Source: Methanocorpusculum sp.
GTDB lineage: Archaea > Halobacteriota > Methanomicrobia > Methanomicrobiales > Methanocorpusculaceae
DNA length: 64,000 bases
Direction: 5' to 3'
Assembly: GCA_029987115.1 (NCBI GenBank)
Contig: DALTWK010000008.1
Coordinates: forward strand, 4,848 to 68,847
The notes beneath the pieces are model-generated. The model was not told where the DNA came from. It saw only the letters and a list, made by a program, of their open reading frames with translations, and made no database searches. A program made the translations under genes and the position numbers. Positions 35,276 to 43,761 of this stretch are shown here, piece by piece. Every line of letters begins with the position of its first letter. The stretch's first letter is position 1.

Positions 35276-36132
35276 GTCTGCGTAATATACGAAATCGCCT
35301 GTTCAACATCTAATTCTAGCTGATACTTTTTTCGGAAAAACTCAGCTACTGTTTCTAAATCATGTTGTAGTGTGGAATCCGCATTCTGATGCCCGGGAGC
35401 AACCCACTGTGGCCAGTCTATAATCCAAAGCGATTCGTCGGATACCATAATGTTATATTCAGATAAATCGCCATGGATAAACCCAAGATGATACGCTTTT
35501 CGAACTTCCTCAACTATGGTGTTCCAAGTATTTTGGGGATTTTGCAATGTACAGTGATTAAGATTTACCCCGGGAACAAATGACATAACAATCACATGAC
35601 GATTTATATCAATTGGAACCGGAACCGATACTTTCCCATTTAAAGCCTGCAACGCCTCGAATTCACGTTCCGCCGATTTAGCCGATGCAAAAATCCAGGG
35701 ACAATGACTGCTATCCTGAATATAATCGCGATTTGTTCTTACCGTATTGAAGGAATGTTGACCTATTTTATGAAGTTTCAGTATTAATACACCAAATCCA
35801 AGAGCCTCATAAATTTCAGATTCTTTCCCAACCCCGATGTGGGACCCGAGTGCAGATATTGTTCCTTTATCTGCGAGACTTTCCAATGCAAGAGCATCAT
35901 ACCCTGCAAAAACAAGTGCATACCCCTTGTAAGGCACGGAATCCGATCGAACAAGATTCATGTGAATAAGATTGCCTAGACGGTATTTGAGTTCAGATTC
36001 TGATAAATGCACAGCCGCCTTTAAATCGTCTTCCGGAACCCAACGGTAACGACGCATCATCCGTTCAAGAGCTTTTAGAATGCGGATTTCATATTTATGG
36101 AGATTCTTAATATCATCCGCGGAAATAGTCAT
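35272..36132 (-). CDS. rio2: RIO2-type serine/threonine protein kinase
   Basis: An atypical kinase/ATPase that in eukaryotes and archaea helps mature the 40S/30S subunit. The 286-residue protein has the N-terminal winged-helix domain (about 8-85), the P-loop-like GVGKESEIYEA (100-110), the ATP-binding Lys119, the catalytic loop HGDLSEYNI (220-228, Asp222) and the metal loop IDWPQW (Asp239; usually DFPQ). It is the first gene of the operon with DUF460 and thiL, and overlaps DUF460 by four bases. Confidence 0.93.
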   Translation of the reverse strand: MTISADDIKNLHKYEIRILKALERMMRRYRWVPEDDLKAAVHLSESELKYRLGNLIHMNLVRSDSVPYKGYALVFAGYDALALESLADKGTISALGSHIGVGKESEIYEALGFGVLILKLHKIGQHSFNTVRTNRDYIQDSSHCPWIFASAKSAEREFEALQALNGKVSVPVPIDINRHVIVMSFVPGVNLNHCTLQNPQNTWNTIVEEVRKAYHLGFIHGDLSEYNIMVSDESLWIIDWPQWVAPGHQNADSTLQHDLETVAEFFRKKYQLELDVEQAISYITQT

Positions 36133-36295
36133 TTCTATATTGTTGTTCTTGCGGTGGGATATAGATTTTCGAAGGATTCGATTCTCTCAAAAACAACCAT
36201 TATAAACCCCATATAAGTTTATTAAGAGAGTTTGTCAATCACATACCGACTAAAGAACATACCTCTGACGATAGCAATTTAACCAATCAAAGTCT

Positions 36296-38602
36296 ATGTA
36301 TTACATGAGTACAATGGTTGAAGCACCGAATATCTTATGGCTCAAAGACATCCGCAATACCGACATCCCATCGGTCGGCGGAAAAGGAGCATCCCTTGGG
36401 GAAATGACTCACGTTGGTCTGCCTGTTCCAGGAGCATTCGTTGTCACTGCCCAGGCATTCCGTCGATTCCTTCAGCTTACAAAGTTGGAAGACACACTAT
36501 TCCCAATGCTTGAAGCATTAGATGTTGATGACAATGATGCATTAAACGCAACGTCTGATAAAGCAAAAGTCATGGTTGAAACCGCAATCATGCCGGATGT
36601 TATCAAGAAAGAGATTCTTGAAGCATACAAACAAATGGAAAAAGGCAACAAAACAGTTGTTGCAGTCAGATCATCAGCAACAGCTGAAGATCTTCCAGAT
36701 GCATCATTCGCGGGACAGCAGGATACCTACTTGAATATTGTAGGCGACGAAGATGTTATCGATGCAGTCCAACGCTGCTGGGCATCACTCTACACAGCAA
36801 GAGCAATCTACTACCGCTCCAAGAATGGTTTTGATGACAGAAATGTCAACATCGCAGTAGTCGTCCAGCAACTTGTCTTCTCTCAAAGAGCAGGTGTCAT
36901 GTTCTCATCGCACCCAATATCTGGTGCAAAGACGGTTATCATCGAAGGTTCGTGGGGTCTTGGTGAAGCAATCGTATCTGGTACCGTTTCACCGGACAAT
37001 TATGTCTACGATAGGAAGACCAAAAAAGTTGTCAACAAAACCATTGCCAACAAATCCGTAGAAATCATTCCAGATGGTAAGAAGGGAACGAAAGTTTCTC
37101 CAGTTCCTGAAGAGAGACAAAACACCCAAGTCTTATCCGACAGTGATGTCGAGGCACTAGCTGAATACGCTGTCAAATCCGAAGAACACTACAAAAATCC
37201 ACAGGATATGGAGTGGGGAATTGTCGATGGGAAGATTTACATCCTCCAGTCAAGACCAATTACTACCATAAAGAAAGACACCAAAAAAGCTGCTGAAACA
37301 AAAGAAGCACCACAGGGCGAGCTTAAGCACATCCTTCAAGGATACGGAGCATCTCCAGGAATTGTTACCGGAAAAGTTTGTATTGTAATGGATGTCAGAG
37401 AAACCTCCAAAGTTCAGGAAGGAGACATCATGGTTGCAACCATGACAAATCCAGACATGGTCCCTGCAATGAAGAAAGTTGCCGGTATCATTACCGATGA
37501 AGGAGGCATGACATGTCACGCTGCAATCGTTTCCCGTGAACTCGGAACACCTGCAGTCGTCGGAACTAAAAAGGCAACAACCCTTTTGAAAGACGGTCAA
37601 ATTGTCACCATAGATGGTGAGAAAGGTCTCATTTACGAAGGGGCAATTTCAGCTGAACCAGTTGCACCACAAACAGCTGCACCAACAATTGTCGCAGCTG
37701 CAGCTCCTATTATCACGGCAACCTCAGTTAAGGTCAATGTTTCTATGCCTGAAGCTGCAAAACGGGCTGCTGCAACAGGAGCAGACGGTGTCGGCCTTCT
37801 CCGCATTGAACATCTGATTATCGGTCTCAACAAAACCCCTTCCTGGTATATAAAGAATAATAAACAGGAAGAATTCATTGGAGAACTAGAACGCGGCATC
37901 AGAACAGTTCTTGATGAGTTCCGCGGAAAGCCTGTATGGGTCCGTACTATTGACTCACCAACAGATGAATTCCTCAATATGAAAGGCGGAGAAGACGAGC
38001 CACATGAACACAACCCAATGCTCGGTTTCCGTGGACTGCGTCGCGATCTTCGACAAAAAGAACAATTCCGCATGCAGGCAGAAGCATTCAAACGCTTATG
38101 GGAAGCAGGATATGATAACCTTGGTGTCATGTTCCCGCTTGTTCAGCACCCGCGTGAATTCATCGAAGCAAAAGAACAGTTCCGTGCATGGGGACTGCCT
38201 GTTGATGAGATGGCACTCGGAATTATGGTTGAAATTCCAGCCTCAGCAGTAATCATTGATGAGTTTATCAAGGCAGGTATCAAATTCTGCTCTTTCGGAA
38301 CCAACGACCTTATCCAGTACACCCTTGCTATCGACCGAAACAACGGTATGATTGGCGACATGTATGAACCGGAACACCCTGCGGTAAAACGCCTGATAGC
38401 CAACTGTATCAAGCAGTGTCGCGAAGCGGGTGTTGAATGTTCCATCTGTGGTCAGGCAGGTTCGGATCCGAAGTTCGTCAAATGGCTTGTCCAACAAGGA
38501 ATATACAGTGTTTCATCCAACATTGACGCAATCCCGAAGATTAGGGAGACTGTCGCAAAGACCGAGAGACAGATGATTCTATCTCTTGCTCTCAAACAAT
38601 AA
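36296..38602 (+). CDS. ppsA: Phosphoenolpyruvate synthase (pyruvate, water dikinase)
   Basis: Makes PEP from pyruvate, ATP and water for gluconeogenesis. The 768-residue protein has the expected order: N-terminal ATP-grasp domain (VGGKGASLGEM, 27-37; VRSSATAEDLPDASFAGQQDTYLN), the swivelling phosphohistidine domain with His408 in GGMTCHAAIVSREL, and the C-terminal PEP barrel (EIPASAVIIDEFI, FCSFGTNDLIQYTLAIDRN, CSICGQAGSDP). Alternative in-frame ATGs lie at 36305 and 36314, and no clear ribosome site decides. A run of seven T follows the stop. Confidence 0.95.
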   Translation: MYYMSTMVEAPNILWLKDIRNTDIPSVGGKGASLGEMTHVGLPVPGAFVVTAQAFRRFLQLTKLEDTLFPMLEALDVDDNDALNATSDKAKVMVETAIMPDVIKKEILEAYKQMEKGNKTVVAVRSSATAEDLPDASFAGQQDTYLNIVGDEDVIDAVQRCWASLYTARAIYYRSKNGFDDRNVNIAVVVQQLVFSQRAGVMFSSHPISGAKTVIIEGSWGLGEAIVSGTVSPDNYVYDRKTKKVVNKTIANKSVEIIPDGKKGTKVSPVPEERQNTQVLSDSDVEALAEYAVKSEEHYKNPQDMEWGIVDGKIYILQSRPITTIKKDTKKAAETKEAPQGELKHILQGYGASPGIVTGKVCIVMDVRETSKVQEGDIMVATMTNPDMVPAMKKVAGIITDEGGMTCHAAIVSRELGTPAVVGTKKATTLLKDGQIVTIDGEKGLIYEGAISAEPVAPQTAAPTIVAAAAPIITATSVKVNVSMPEAAKRAAATGADGVGLLRIEHLIIGLNKTPSWYIKNNKQEEFIGELERGIRTVLDEFRGKPVWVRTIDSPTDEFLNMKGGEDEPHEHNPMLGFRGLRRDLRQKEQFRMQAEAFKRLWEAGYDNLGVMFPLVQHPREFIEAKEQFRAWGLPVDEMALGIMVEIPASAVIIDEFIKAGIKFCSFGTNDLIQYTLAIDRNNGMIGDMYEPEHPAVKRLIANCIKQCREAGVECSICGQAGSDPKFVKWLVQQGIYSVSSNIDAIPKIRETVAKTERQMILSLALKQ

Positions 38603-38805
38603 TCTTTTTTTACGAATTCGAAAAACATAGAATTCTAATAGAACCAACAGAATCAATTTATTGATTTATACAATTTTTTAGGAAAAGAATCCAAAATTTC
38701 GCCTATTTTCATTTTGAGAATTGACCATCATTTCTTCGGAAATACTCCAAACGCGCATAAAAATTCATAGGTATGACTGATAATGAGTAAGATGTACGCT
38801 GAGAT

Positions 38806-38813
38806 AATTATAT
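38806..38813 (+). promoter_or_regulatory. TATA-like element of the candidate RNA
   Basis: AATTATAT lies about 25-30 bases before the first base-paired part of the structured segment at 38846, which is the normal distance from an archaeal TATA box to the transcript start (expected near 38838). Confidence 0.35.
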
Positions 38814-38837
38814 CCCTAAAATTCAGTTAAGTGATCT

Positions 38838-38994
38838 TTTAGAAAAGCATGAGAGCAGATCCGGGTGGTGTACCGCTCTCCCGACACTATATGCTGTCAC
38901 AAGAGATAATGTTGGCAATCGATGCAGCAAACGCATATCATCTCCTGCATCGAATTTTGACATTGGTGCGGTTCCACTTCAAAGAGTGGTTTTT
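38838..38994 (+). ncRNA. Candidate structured small RNA
   Basis: A segment of about 157 bases with three stem-loops in order. (1) AGCAT (38846-38850) pairs with ATGCT (38891-38895) and encloses GAGAGC/GCTCTC (38851-38856 with 38875-38880) and a small GGTG/TACC hairpin. (2) TCGATGCAG/CTGCATCGA, nine perfect pairs (38919-38927 with 38945-38953). (3) CCACT/AGTGG (38974-38978 with 38985-38989) followed by five T, a terminator shape. A TATA-like element lies upstream. Family unknown. The 5' end is inferred from the TATA spacing. Confidence 0.45.
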
Positions 38995-39291
38995 ATCTAT
39001 GAAGAAACTTGCAATAAATCAAGGTCGGGTTTCCCCGCTGACATTCGAGTGTCTGTCGTCATCAAATCATGCAAATCCTACACCCCAGCAGCACTTATAT
39101 CTCTCAAATGCATAGTATGATGCAGTCATCTGAAAATACGCACATAAAGCAAGAGGGGGGCAGGGGGAAACCGGATTATATACGAAGTCCAATACATTCT
39201 CATGAGAGCAGAAATGAACCGGCACACGATCTCATCTCCTTCTTCTATCCGAATTCTTTGTGCCTCTTCTTCTGCGGAATTTACTGTTCCA

Positions 39292-39398
39292 ACGGTAAAA
39301 CAAACGGTAAAACAACGGTATAATTTCACTCCTTTTCCTAAAAAACGACCAATATTTGCGTAAACAGGTTTTTTAAAAATCCTGGAAAAACGGTAAAA
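39292..39398 (+). repeat. ACGGTAAAA direct repeats
   Basis: ACGGTAAAA occurs at 39292, 39304 and 39390, with the variant ACGGTATAA at 39315. The first three are 11-12 bases apart, close to one helical turn, so one face of the DNA carries the motif three times. This could be a protein-binding array. No gene starts immediately downstream, so the target is unknown. Confidence 0.4.
39365..39384. terminator. 20-base near-perfect palindrome after the metal ABC operon
   Basis: CAGG at 39365-39368 pairs with CCTG at 39381-39384, and TTTTT with AAAAA inside, with only one mismatch. It lies 62 bases beyond the stop of the minus-strand permease gene and is the likely terminator for that operon. Confidence 0.45.
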
Positions 39399-39446
39399 TG
39401 AAGTGCCGGATTCAGCCGTTACTCATAAAAAAATACATTCGAAAGA

Positions 39447-40277
39447 TTACGCACGAATCTGTTTTTTCCGGTTCCGTTTTACCAGCGTCACCGCATAAAT
39501 GACCGCGTAGCAGAGAACTGCAAGAATCACAATCGCCGCTCCGGATGCAATATCCAATGCATATGACACCAGAAGTCCGGCCCAGCAGAAGAGCACGCCG
39601 AAGACGGCAGCAAGAATCATGCGTTTCGTTAAGTTGTGCGACAGAAGCGACGCACTTGCCGCAGGCGCTGCGAGAAGTGCAATCACGAGAATAATTCCGG
39701 CAACGCGAATCAGCACCACAACTGTCACTGCTATCAGCACCAGTAAGAGATACTCAAGAAACGTCGTGCGCATTCCGCGAATCGCTGCAAACTGCGAATC
39801 GAACAGAAACGCCTTCAGGTCATGGAAGAGCATCACAACGACCAAAACCACAAGCACTGTGAGGCCAAGCATCAAAAGCAGCTCCGACCGCGTCACGGAA
39901 AGAATGTTTCCGAACAGATACGAGGTCATGTCCGGCGGATAGCCCGGCACCAGACCGATAAACGCAATGCCGAGCGCCATACCAAGCGACCAGAACAAGG
40001 CAATCAGCACATCGGTCTGCACTTTGCCCCGGCGTTTCGCACATCCGATGCCGAACGCCGCAAGAACAGCCGCAAGAAACGCACCAAGCATCGGCGGGAA
40101 TCCGACCAGATAGCCGAGACCGACGCCGCCGTAGGCCGTATGCGCAATGCCGCCTCCAATCATCACCATCTTCTTTTCGACAATGATGACGCCGATAATG
40201 CCGCAGACAATGCTTGCTAAAAGACCTGCAATCACCGCGTTTTGCAGAAACTCATAGGTAAAGAGTTCAGGTATCAT
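39447..40277 (-). CDS. Metal ABC transporter permease (ABC-3 family)
   Basis: A 276-residue membrane protein with about eight hydrophobic segments, of the ZnuB/MntB/TroC family that imports Zn, Mn or Fe ions. Marks include the VGIIGVIIVEKKMVMIGGGIAHTAYGGVGLGYL stretch near 22-54 with its conserved His, and VALLFHDLKAFLFDSQFA-type loop (FHDLKAFLFDSQFAAIRG) contacting the ATPase. It overlaps the ATPase gene by four bases and is the last gene of the operon. The Arg/Lys-rich C-terminus is cytosolic. Confidence 0.9.
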   Translation of the reverse strand: MIPELFTYEFLQNAVIAGLLASIVCGIIGVIIVEKKMVMIGGGIAHTAYGGVGLGYLVGFPPMLGAFLAAVLAAFGIGCAKRRGKVQTDVLIALFWSLGMALGIAFIGLVPGYPPDMTSYLFGNILSVTRSELLLMLGLTVLVVLVVVMLFHDLKAFLFDSQFAAIRGMRTTFLEYLLLVLIAVTVVVLIRVAGIILVIALLAAPAASASLLSHNLTKRMILAAVFGVLFCWAGLLVSYALDIASGAAIVILAVLCYAVIYAVTLVKRNRKKQIRA

Positions 40278-40981
40278 GTCATCCCTCCGTAGAGCTCACG
40301 GAAGACCGCATCCGGAATGTCAGGAGACCCCTGATAAACAACTTCGCGGTCGAGACAGATAAGACTCGAAACCGCAGACGTCACCGCACACCGGTCATGG
40401 GTAATCAGTACCACCGTTATCGTCTTGTTTAAGTCCTGCAGCAGTTTGTAGATATGTTCCCGCGAGGCAGGGTCGATACTTGCATCCGGTTCATCCAGCA
40501 GCAGCAGCGACGGATTGCCGGCAAGCGCACGGGCAATCAGCACCCGCTGAAACTCTCCGCCGGACAAATCAGAAATACGGCGTGAGGCAAGATGGGCGAT
40601 TCCGACTTTTTCCATCTGCAGCTTCGCCTGTTCCCGGTCAGCTTTCCGGAACCGGAAAAACGGATGGAGACCGCCGGTCAGCATGCCGGTTAACACAGCC
40701 TCCTCCACCGTTATCGGGAACTGCCGGTCGACTTCGGCAAACTGCGGAACATAGCCGACTTTTGACCGGTTCTCCTTCACGCTTCCGCCGAACAGTTCGA
40801 TGGTTCCTGTCTCAACCGGCACCAGACCGAGCAGCGCTTTTGCGAGCGTCGACTTTCCACCGCCGTTCGGTCCGATGATGCCGACGAATTCTCCTTCCTG
40901 TATCTCCAGGGAAATGTCGCTCAAGGCAGGCGTTGTTTCGTAGAAGACGTTCAGGTTCCGAATCGCAATAACCGGCGTCAC
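40274..40981 (-). CDS. Metal ABC transporter ATP-binding protein
   Basis: A 235-residue ABC ATPase with Walker A GPNGGGKST (37-45), Q-loop VPQFAEVDRQFPITV, signature LSGGEFQRVLIARAL, Walker B LLLLDEPDASIDP and switch His in VLITHDR. The sequence fits ZnuC/MntA proteins. It is overlapped by four bases on each side, so binding protein, ATPase and permease are translated in one unit. Confidence 0.93.
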   Translation of the reverse strand: MTPVIAIRNLNVFYETTPALSDISLEIQEGEFVGIIGPNGGGKSTLAKALLGLVPVETGTIELFGGSVKENRSKVGYVPQFAEVDRQFPITVEEAVLTGMLTGGLHPFFRFRKADREQAKLQMEKVGIAHLASRRISDLSGGEFQRVLIARALAGNPSLLLLDEPDASIDPASREHIYKLLQDLNKTITVVLITHDRCAVTSAVSSLICLDREVVYQGSPDIPDAVFRELYGGMT

Positions 40982-41832
40982 CGTGCTTCCTCTCCGATTA
41001 GTTCTGCCATCACCCGCAGATTCATCAGATAGTCGTCTGAGAGCGGGGAAAGTGCAATGCAGACTCCGTTAATCGCCTCGGCAAACTGCCGTATCTGACT
41101 TCCCCCTGACTCCTCCTGGTAGAAGACGGTGGTGATGCCAAGAGTCCGTGCTAAGTCCTCAAGCTGCATCCGGTGCTCGATGGTTGCTTCCTTGCCTTCT
41201 TCTTCCAGCACTGCCATGACAAGACCGAAGTCGTCAGCAAAGTAGCCGAACGCCGGATGGTCGGCGATGAAGGTCTTTCCCTTTGCCGGCAAAAGAAGAG
41301 AAGAAATCTCTTTTTCACATGCTTCTAGTTCTGCAATATACTGCCGGGCGTTTGCCTGATAGAAAGAAGCATGCTCAGAATCAATGATAGACAACTCGTC
41401 AGCGATCGCTTCCACCATCACCGCCGCACGTTTCGGGGAAAGCCAGATATGCGGGTCGCGGGTTTTTCCAATCAACAAATCGGGATATACAACAGACACC
41501 TTCTTTTCCAGCGCAACATACCGTGTTGCCGGATTCAGCGACGGAAGAATCGAACTCTCGGCAGGAATGCCGATGCCGAAGTAGACATCCGCTTCCGTAC
41601 ACTTCTGCATCTGTTTTGCCGTCGGCTCGTAGTTTTCCGGACTGTATCCCGGCGGAATCATCACCACAATATCTGCAAGGTCGCCTGCAACCGCCCGCAC
41701 AAAGGTCTCTTCCGGCACAATGGAGACGCCTACCACAAGCTTTCCGTCGTCCGCTGGAGCATACGTTCCCGTACAGCCTGCAGCGAAAAGAAGAGCCAAA
41801 AGGATACCAGCAACGAGAAGAAGACGGCGCAT
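40978..41832 (-). CDS. Metal ABC transporter substrate-binding lipoprotein (ZnuA-like)
   Basis: A 284-residue cluster A-I binding protein. The signal ends at lipobox FAAGC (Cys20). Metal ligands expected for the family: the first His of 'PHxYEP' is replaced (SPENYEPTA, Glu66), while His128 (DPHIWLSP) and His192 (ADHPAFGYFA) remain, and an acidic residue is likely near the C-terminus. The changed first ligand may alter metal choice. It is the first gene of the operon, with a candidate operator (41839-41861) seven bases upstream of the ATG. Confidence 0.88.
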   Translation of the reverse strand: MRRLLLVAGILLALLFAAGCTGTYAPADDGKLVVGVSIVPEETFVRAVAGDLADIVVMIPPGYSPENYEPTAKQMQKCTEADVYFGIGIPAESSILPSLNPATRYVALEKKVSVVYPDLLIGKTRDPHIWLSPKRAAVMVEAIADELSIIDSEHASFYQANARQYIAELEACEKEISSLLLPAKGKTFIADHPAFGYFADDFGLVMAVLEEEGKEATIEHRMQLEDLARTLGITTVFYQEESGGSQIRQFAEAINGVCIALSPLSDDYLMNLRVMAELIGEEAR

Positions 41833-41838
41833 ACTATT

Positions 41839-41861
41839 CAGTATTGTTATATTAGATACTG
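41839..41861 (-). promoter_or_regulatory. Inverted repeat over the TATA box of the metal ABC operon
   Basis: CAGTAT and ATACTG are separated by 11 bases (41839-41844 and 41856-41861) and enclose a TATA-like TAATATAA on the minus strand, about 20 bases from the ATG. A repressor bound here would block the promoter. A metal-dependent repressor (DtxR/MntR-like) is an inference from the operon's role. Confidence 0.45.
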
Positions 41862-41913
41862 GTAGGGTATTGGTCTTTCGTTATCCGCCAAACCCCGGAA
41901 AAAAAGAAGAAAA

Positions 41914-42135
41914 TCAGGAGTGTTCCACGTCGATTGCGCACTCGCTGCGTTTTGCTGTCGGAACCATGTTGCGGCGGCTTTCGTATTTGTCGCAGGTAAA
42001 GCCTTCTTTGGGGACCGGCTGCGGAATCTCGATGCCGTCTTTGCAGGTCAGGAAGTAGTTGTAGAAACCGCGTTCCTTATCGAAGGTGTATTTGTAGCTG
42101 TCACGTTTTGTACAGGTTAAACAGGGGACTACCAT
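41914..42135 (-). CDS. Small cysteine-containing protein
   Basis: A 73-residue protein with Cys5 and Cys8 (PCLTC), Cys31, Cys48 and Cys66. The first four (CxxC, C, C) could form a zinc site. The start is ATG at 42135, 63 bases from the divergent uvrC start. I do not recognise the family. The clean start and coding composition suggest it is real. Confidence 0.6.
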   Translation of the reverse strand: MVVPCLTCTKRDSYKYTFDKERGFYNYFLTCKDGIEIPQPVPKEGFTCDKYESRRNMVPTAKRSECAIDVEHS

Positions 42136-42198
42136 AGTTTATCCTTGGAGTGAATCAGACATTAACTTATCTATTAGTACCGCCCATCTAACAAGTAC

Positions 42199-43761
42199 AT
42201 GGCACATCCTGATATCTCGGAAGTTCCGCACACGCCCGGCTGCTATCTCTACAAAGACAGCAGTGGCACTATCATCTATGTCGGGAAAGCCAAAGATCTG
42301 AAACGGCGGGTCTCCTCGTACTTCCAGAAAAAGGATCATGACCCGAAGACGAAGAAACTGGTCGAAACCATCGCATCGTTTGAATATATCGTGACCAGAA
42401 CCGATGAGGAAGCGTATCTCCTGGAAAACACGCTCATCAAAAAACACGCGCCGAAATTCAATATCGACTTGAAAGATGCCAAGTCCTACGCATACATCGA
42501 ACTGACCAAAGAACCGTTCCCGCGCATCTGCATCGCCCGCAACAAAAAAGGCAGCGGCCAGTACTTCGGTCCGTTCGTCTCTGGAAAGGAACGCGACTAC
42601 TGTCTTGCCGTCGTCAAGAAAACGTTTCGTCTGCGCTCCTGCAAAACCATGCCGAAGAATCACCGTTCCTGTCTCCGCTACCATATCGGAAACTGCACGG
42701 GACCCTGCATCGGCGCCGTCACCGAAGACGAGTACCGCAAACAGTGCAGCTACGCTAAAGATGCGCTGAAAGGAAACACCAAAGACCTCATCAAAGCGCT
42801 TGAAGCAGAAATGGAAGACCACTCCGGAAAGCTGGAGTTCGAAGACGCTCTGCGGTGCCGCGACATGATTACCGCGGTCAAAAACCTTTCCGAGCGTCAG
42901 TACGTTGCCCGGAAAAGCGACCATGACGAGGATGTGGTCGCCTACCGCGTCGACAAAAGCACGGTCTATCTGATGGTCTTCCACGTCTACCGCGGAACGC
43001 TTGGAGGAAGAGAAGAGTTCATCTTTGAGTATACCGACGGATGCTTCGAAGAGTTCATCTCCCGCTACTACGCAGAAAACAAAGTCCCGAAAGAACTTAT
43101 CACCGAAGAAGAACTCGACGAATCCTTACTCCCGTACCTCGAAACCTTGGCCGGCCATAAAGTTCAGCTGACCTGCCCGAAGTCAGGAGCGAAAAAGCAG
43201 CTGGTCGACCTCGCCGGAAAAAACATCGAAACCATCCACTTCGGCGAAGACATCAAAGTCGCAGAACTCCAGCGTGAACTCCACCTCCCCTCACCCCCGA
43301 ACGTCATCGAGTGCTTCGATATCTCGCACCTCTCAGGAACTGACACCGTCGCTTCCATGGTCCAGTTCCGCCACGGAAAACCGGACAAACGAAACTACCG
43401 GAGATTCAAAATCAAAACCGTCGACGGCATCGACGACTTCGCTTCCATGGAAGAAGTGGTGCACCGCCGCTATGCAAGACTCCTCAAAGAAGACAAAGAT
43501 TTGCCCGACCTCATCCTCATCGACGGCGGAAAAGGCCAGCTGAGTTCTGCTAAACGCGTACTCGACAGACTCGAGGTCGACGTCCCGGTCATCTCGCTTG
43601 CTGAAAAGAACGAAGAGGTCTTTGTCTCCGGCGTGCCGTTCCCGCTCCCGTTCGACAAAAAGACCAAAGCGAATATGTATCTGCAGGAAATCCGCGACGA
43701 AGCCCACCGGTTCGCCATCACCTACAACCGTCTTTTGAGGAGCAAACGCGCCCTCAAATGA
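42199..43761 (+). CDS. uvrC: UvrABC system endonuclease subunit C
   Basis: Makes the two incisions in nucleotide excision repair. The 520-residue protein has the GIY-YIG nuclease domain (about 12-95, PGCYLYKDSSGTIIYVGKAKDLKRRVSSY), a UVR domain (about 195-230) and the RNase H-like endonuclease domain (about 370-520, IECFDISHLSGTDTVASMV, LILIDGGKGQLSSA). It ends right after this domain, so the C-terminal helix-hairpin-helix pair of bacterial UvrC is missing. uvrA and uvrB are not in this window. Confidence 0.92.
   Translation: MAHPDISEVPHTPGCYLYKDSSGTIIYVGKAKDLKRRVSSYFQKKDHDPKTKKLVETIASFEYIVTRTDEEAYLLENTLIKKHAPKFNIDLKDAKSYAYIELTKEPFPRICIARNKKGSGQYFGPFVSGKERDYCLAVVKKTFRLRSCKTMPKNHRSCLRYHIGNCTGPCIGAVTEDEYRKQCSYAKDALKGNTKDLIKALEAEMEDHSGKLEFEDALRCRDMITAVKNLSERQYVARKSDHDEDVVAYRVDKSTVYLMVFHVYRGTLGGREEFIFEYTDGCFEEFISRYYAENKVPKELITEEELDESLLPYLETLAGHKVQLTCPKSGAKKQLVDLAGKNIETIHFGEDIKVAELQRELHLPSPPNVIECFDISHLSGTDTVASMVQFRHGKPDKRNYRRFKIKTVDGIDDFASMEEVVHRRYARLLKEDKDLPDLILIDGGKGQLSSAKRVLDRLEVDVPVISLAEKNEEVFVSGVPFPLPFDKKTKANMYLQEIRDEAHRFAITYNRLLRSKRALK

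Larger units (their letters stand above)
38603..39446. other. 844-base gene-free convergent gap
   Basis: Between the stops of ppsA (plus) and the metal permease gene (minus). Contents: a seven-T tract after ppsA; AT-rich DNA to about 38800; a promoter-like element and candidate structured RNA (38806-38994); G-rich and TATA-like stretches near 39151-39182 with no good downstream frame; ACGGTAAAA repeats from 39292; and a palindrome at 39365-39384 likely to end the minus operon. Two open frames of 84-88 codons are not supported as genes. Base composition changes across this gap. Confidence 0.7.

Noticed and set aside
38849..39115. Open frame of 88 codons in the ppsA gap
   Set aside because: It overlaps the structured segment, has no ribosome site, no recognisable domain, and mixed composition. 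It is likely chance.
39069..39323. Open frame of 84 codons in the ppsA gap
   Set aside because: No family, no ribosome site; it runs across low-complexity G-rich DNA and the ACGGTAAAA repeats.
42139..42984. Long minus-strand frame opposite uvrC (281 codons)
   Set aside because: It is the antisense of a well-supported uvrC gene and arises from G+C-rich codon use. It has no independent motif.
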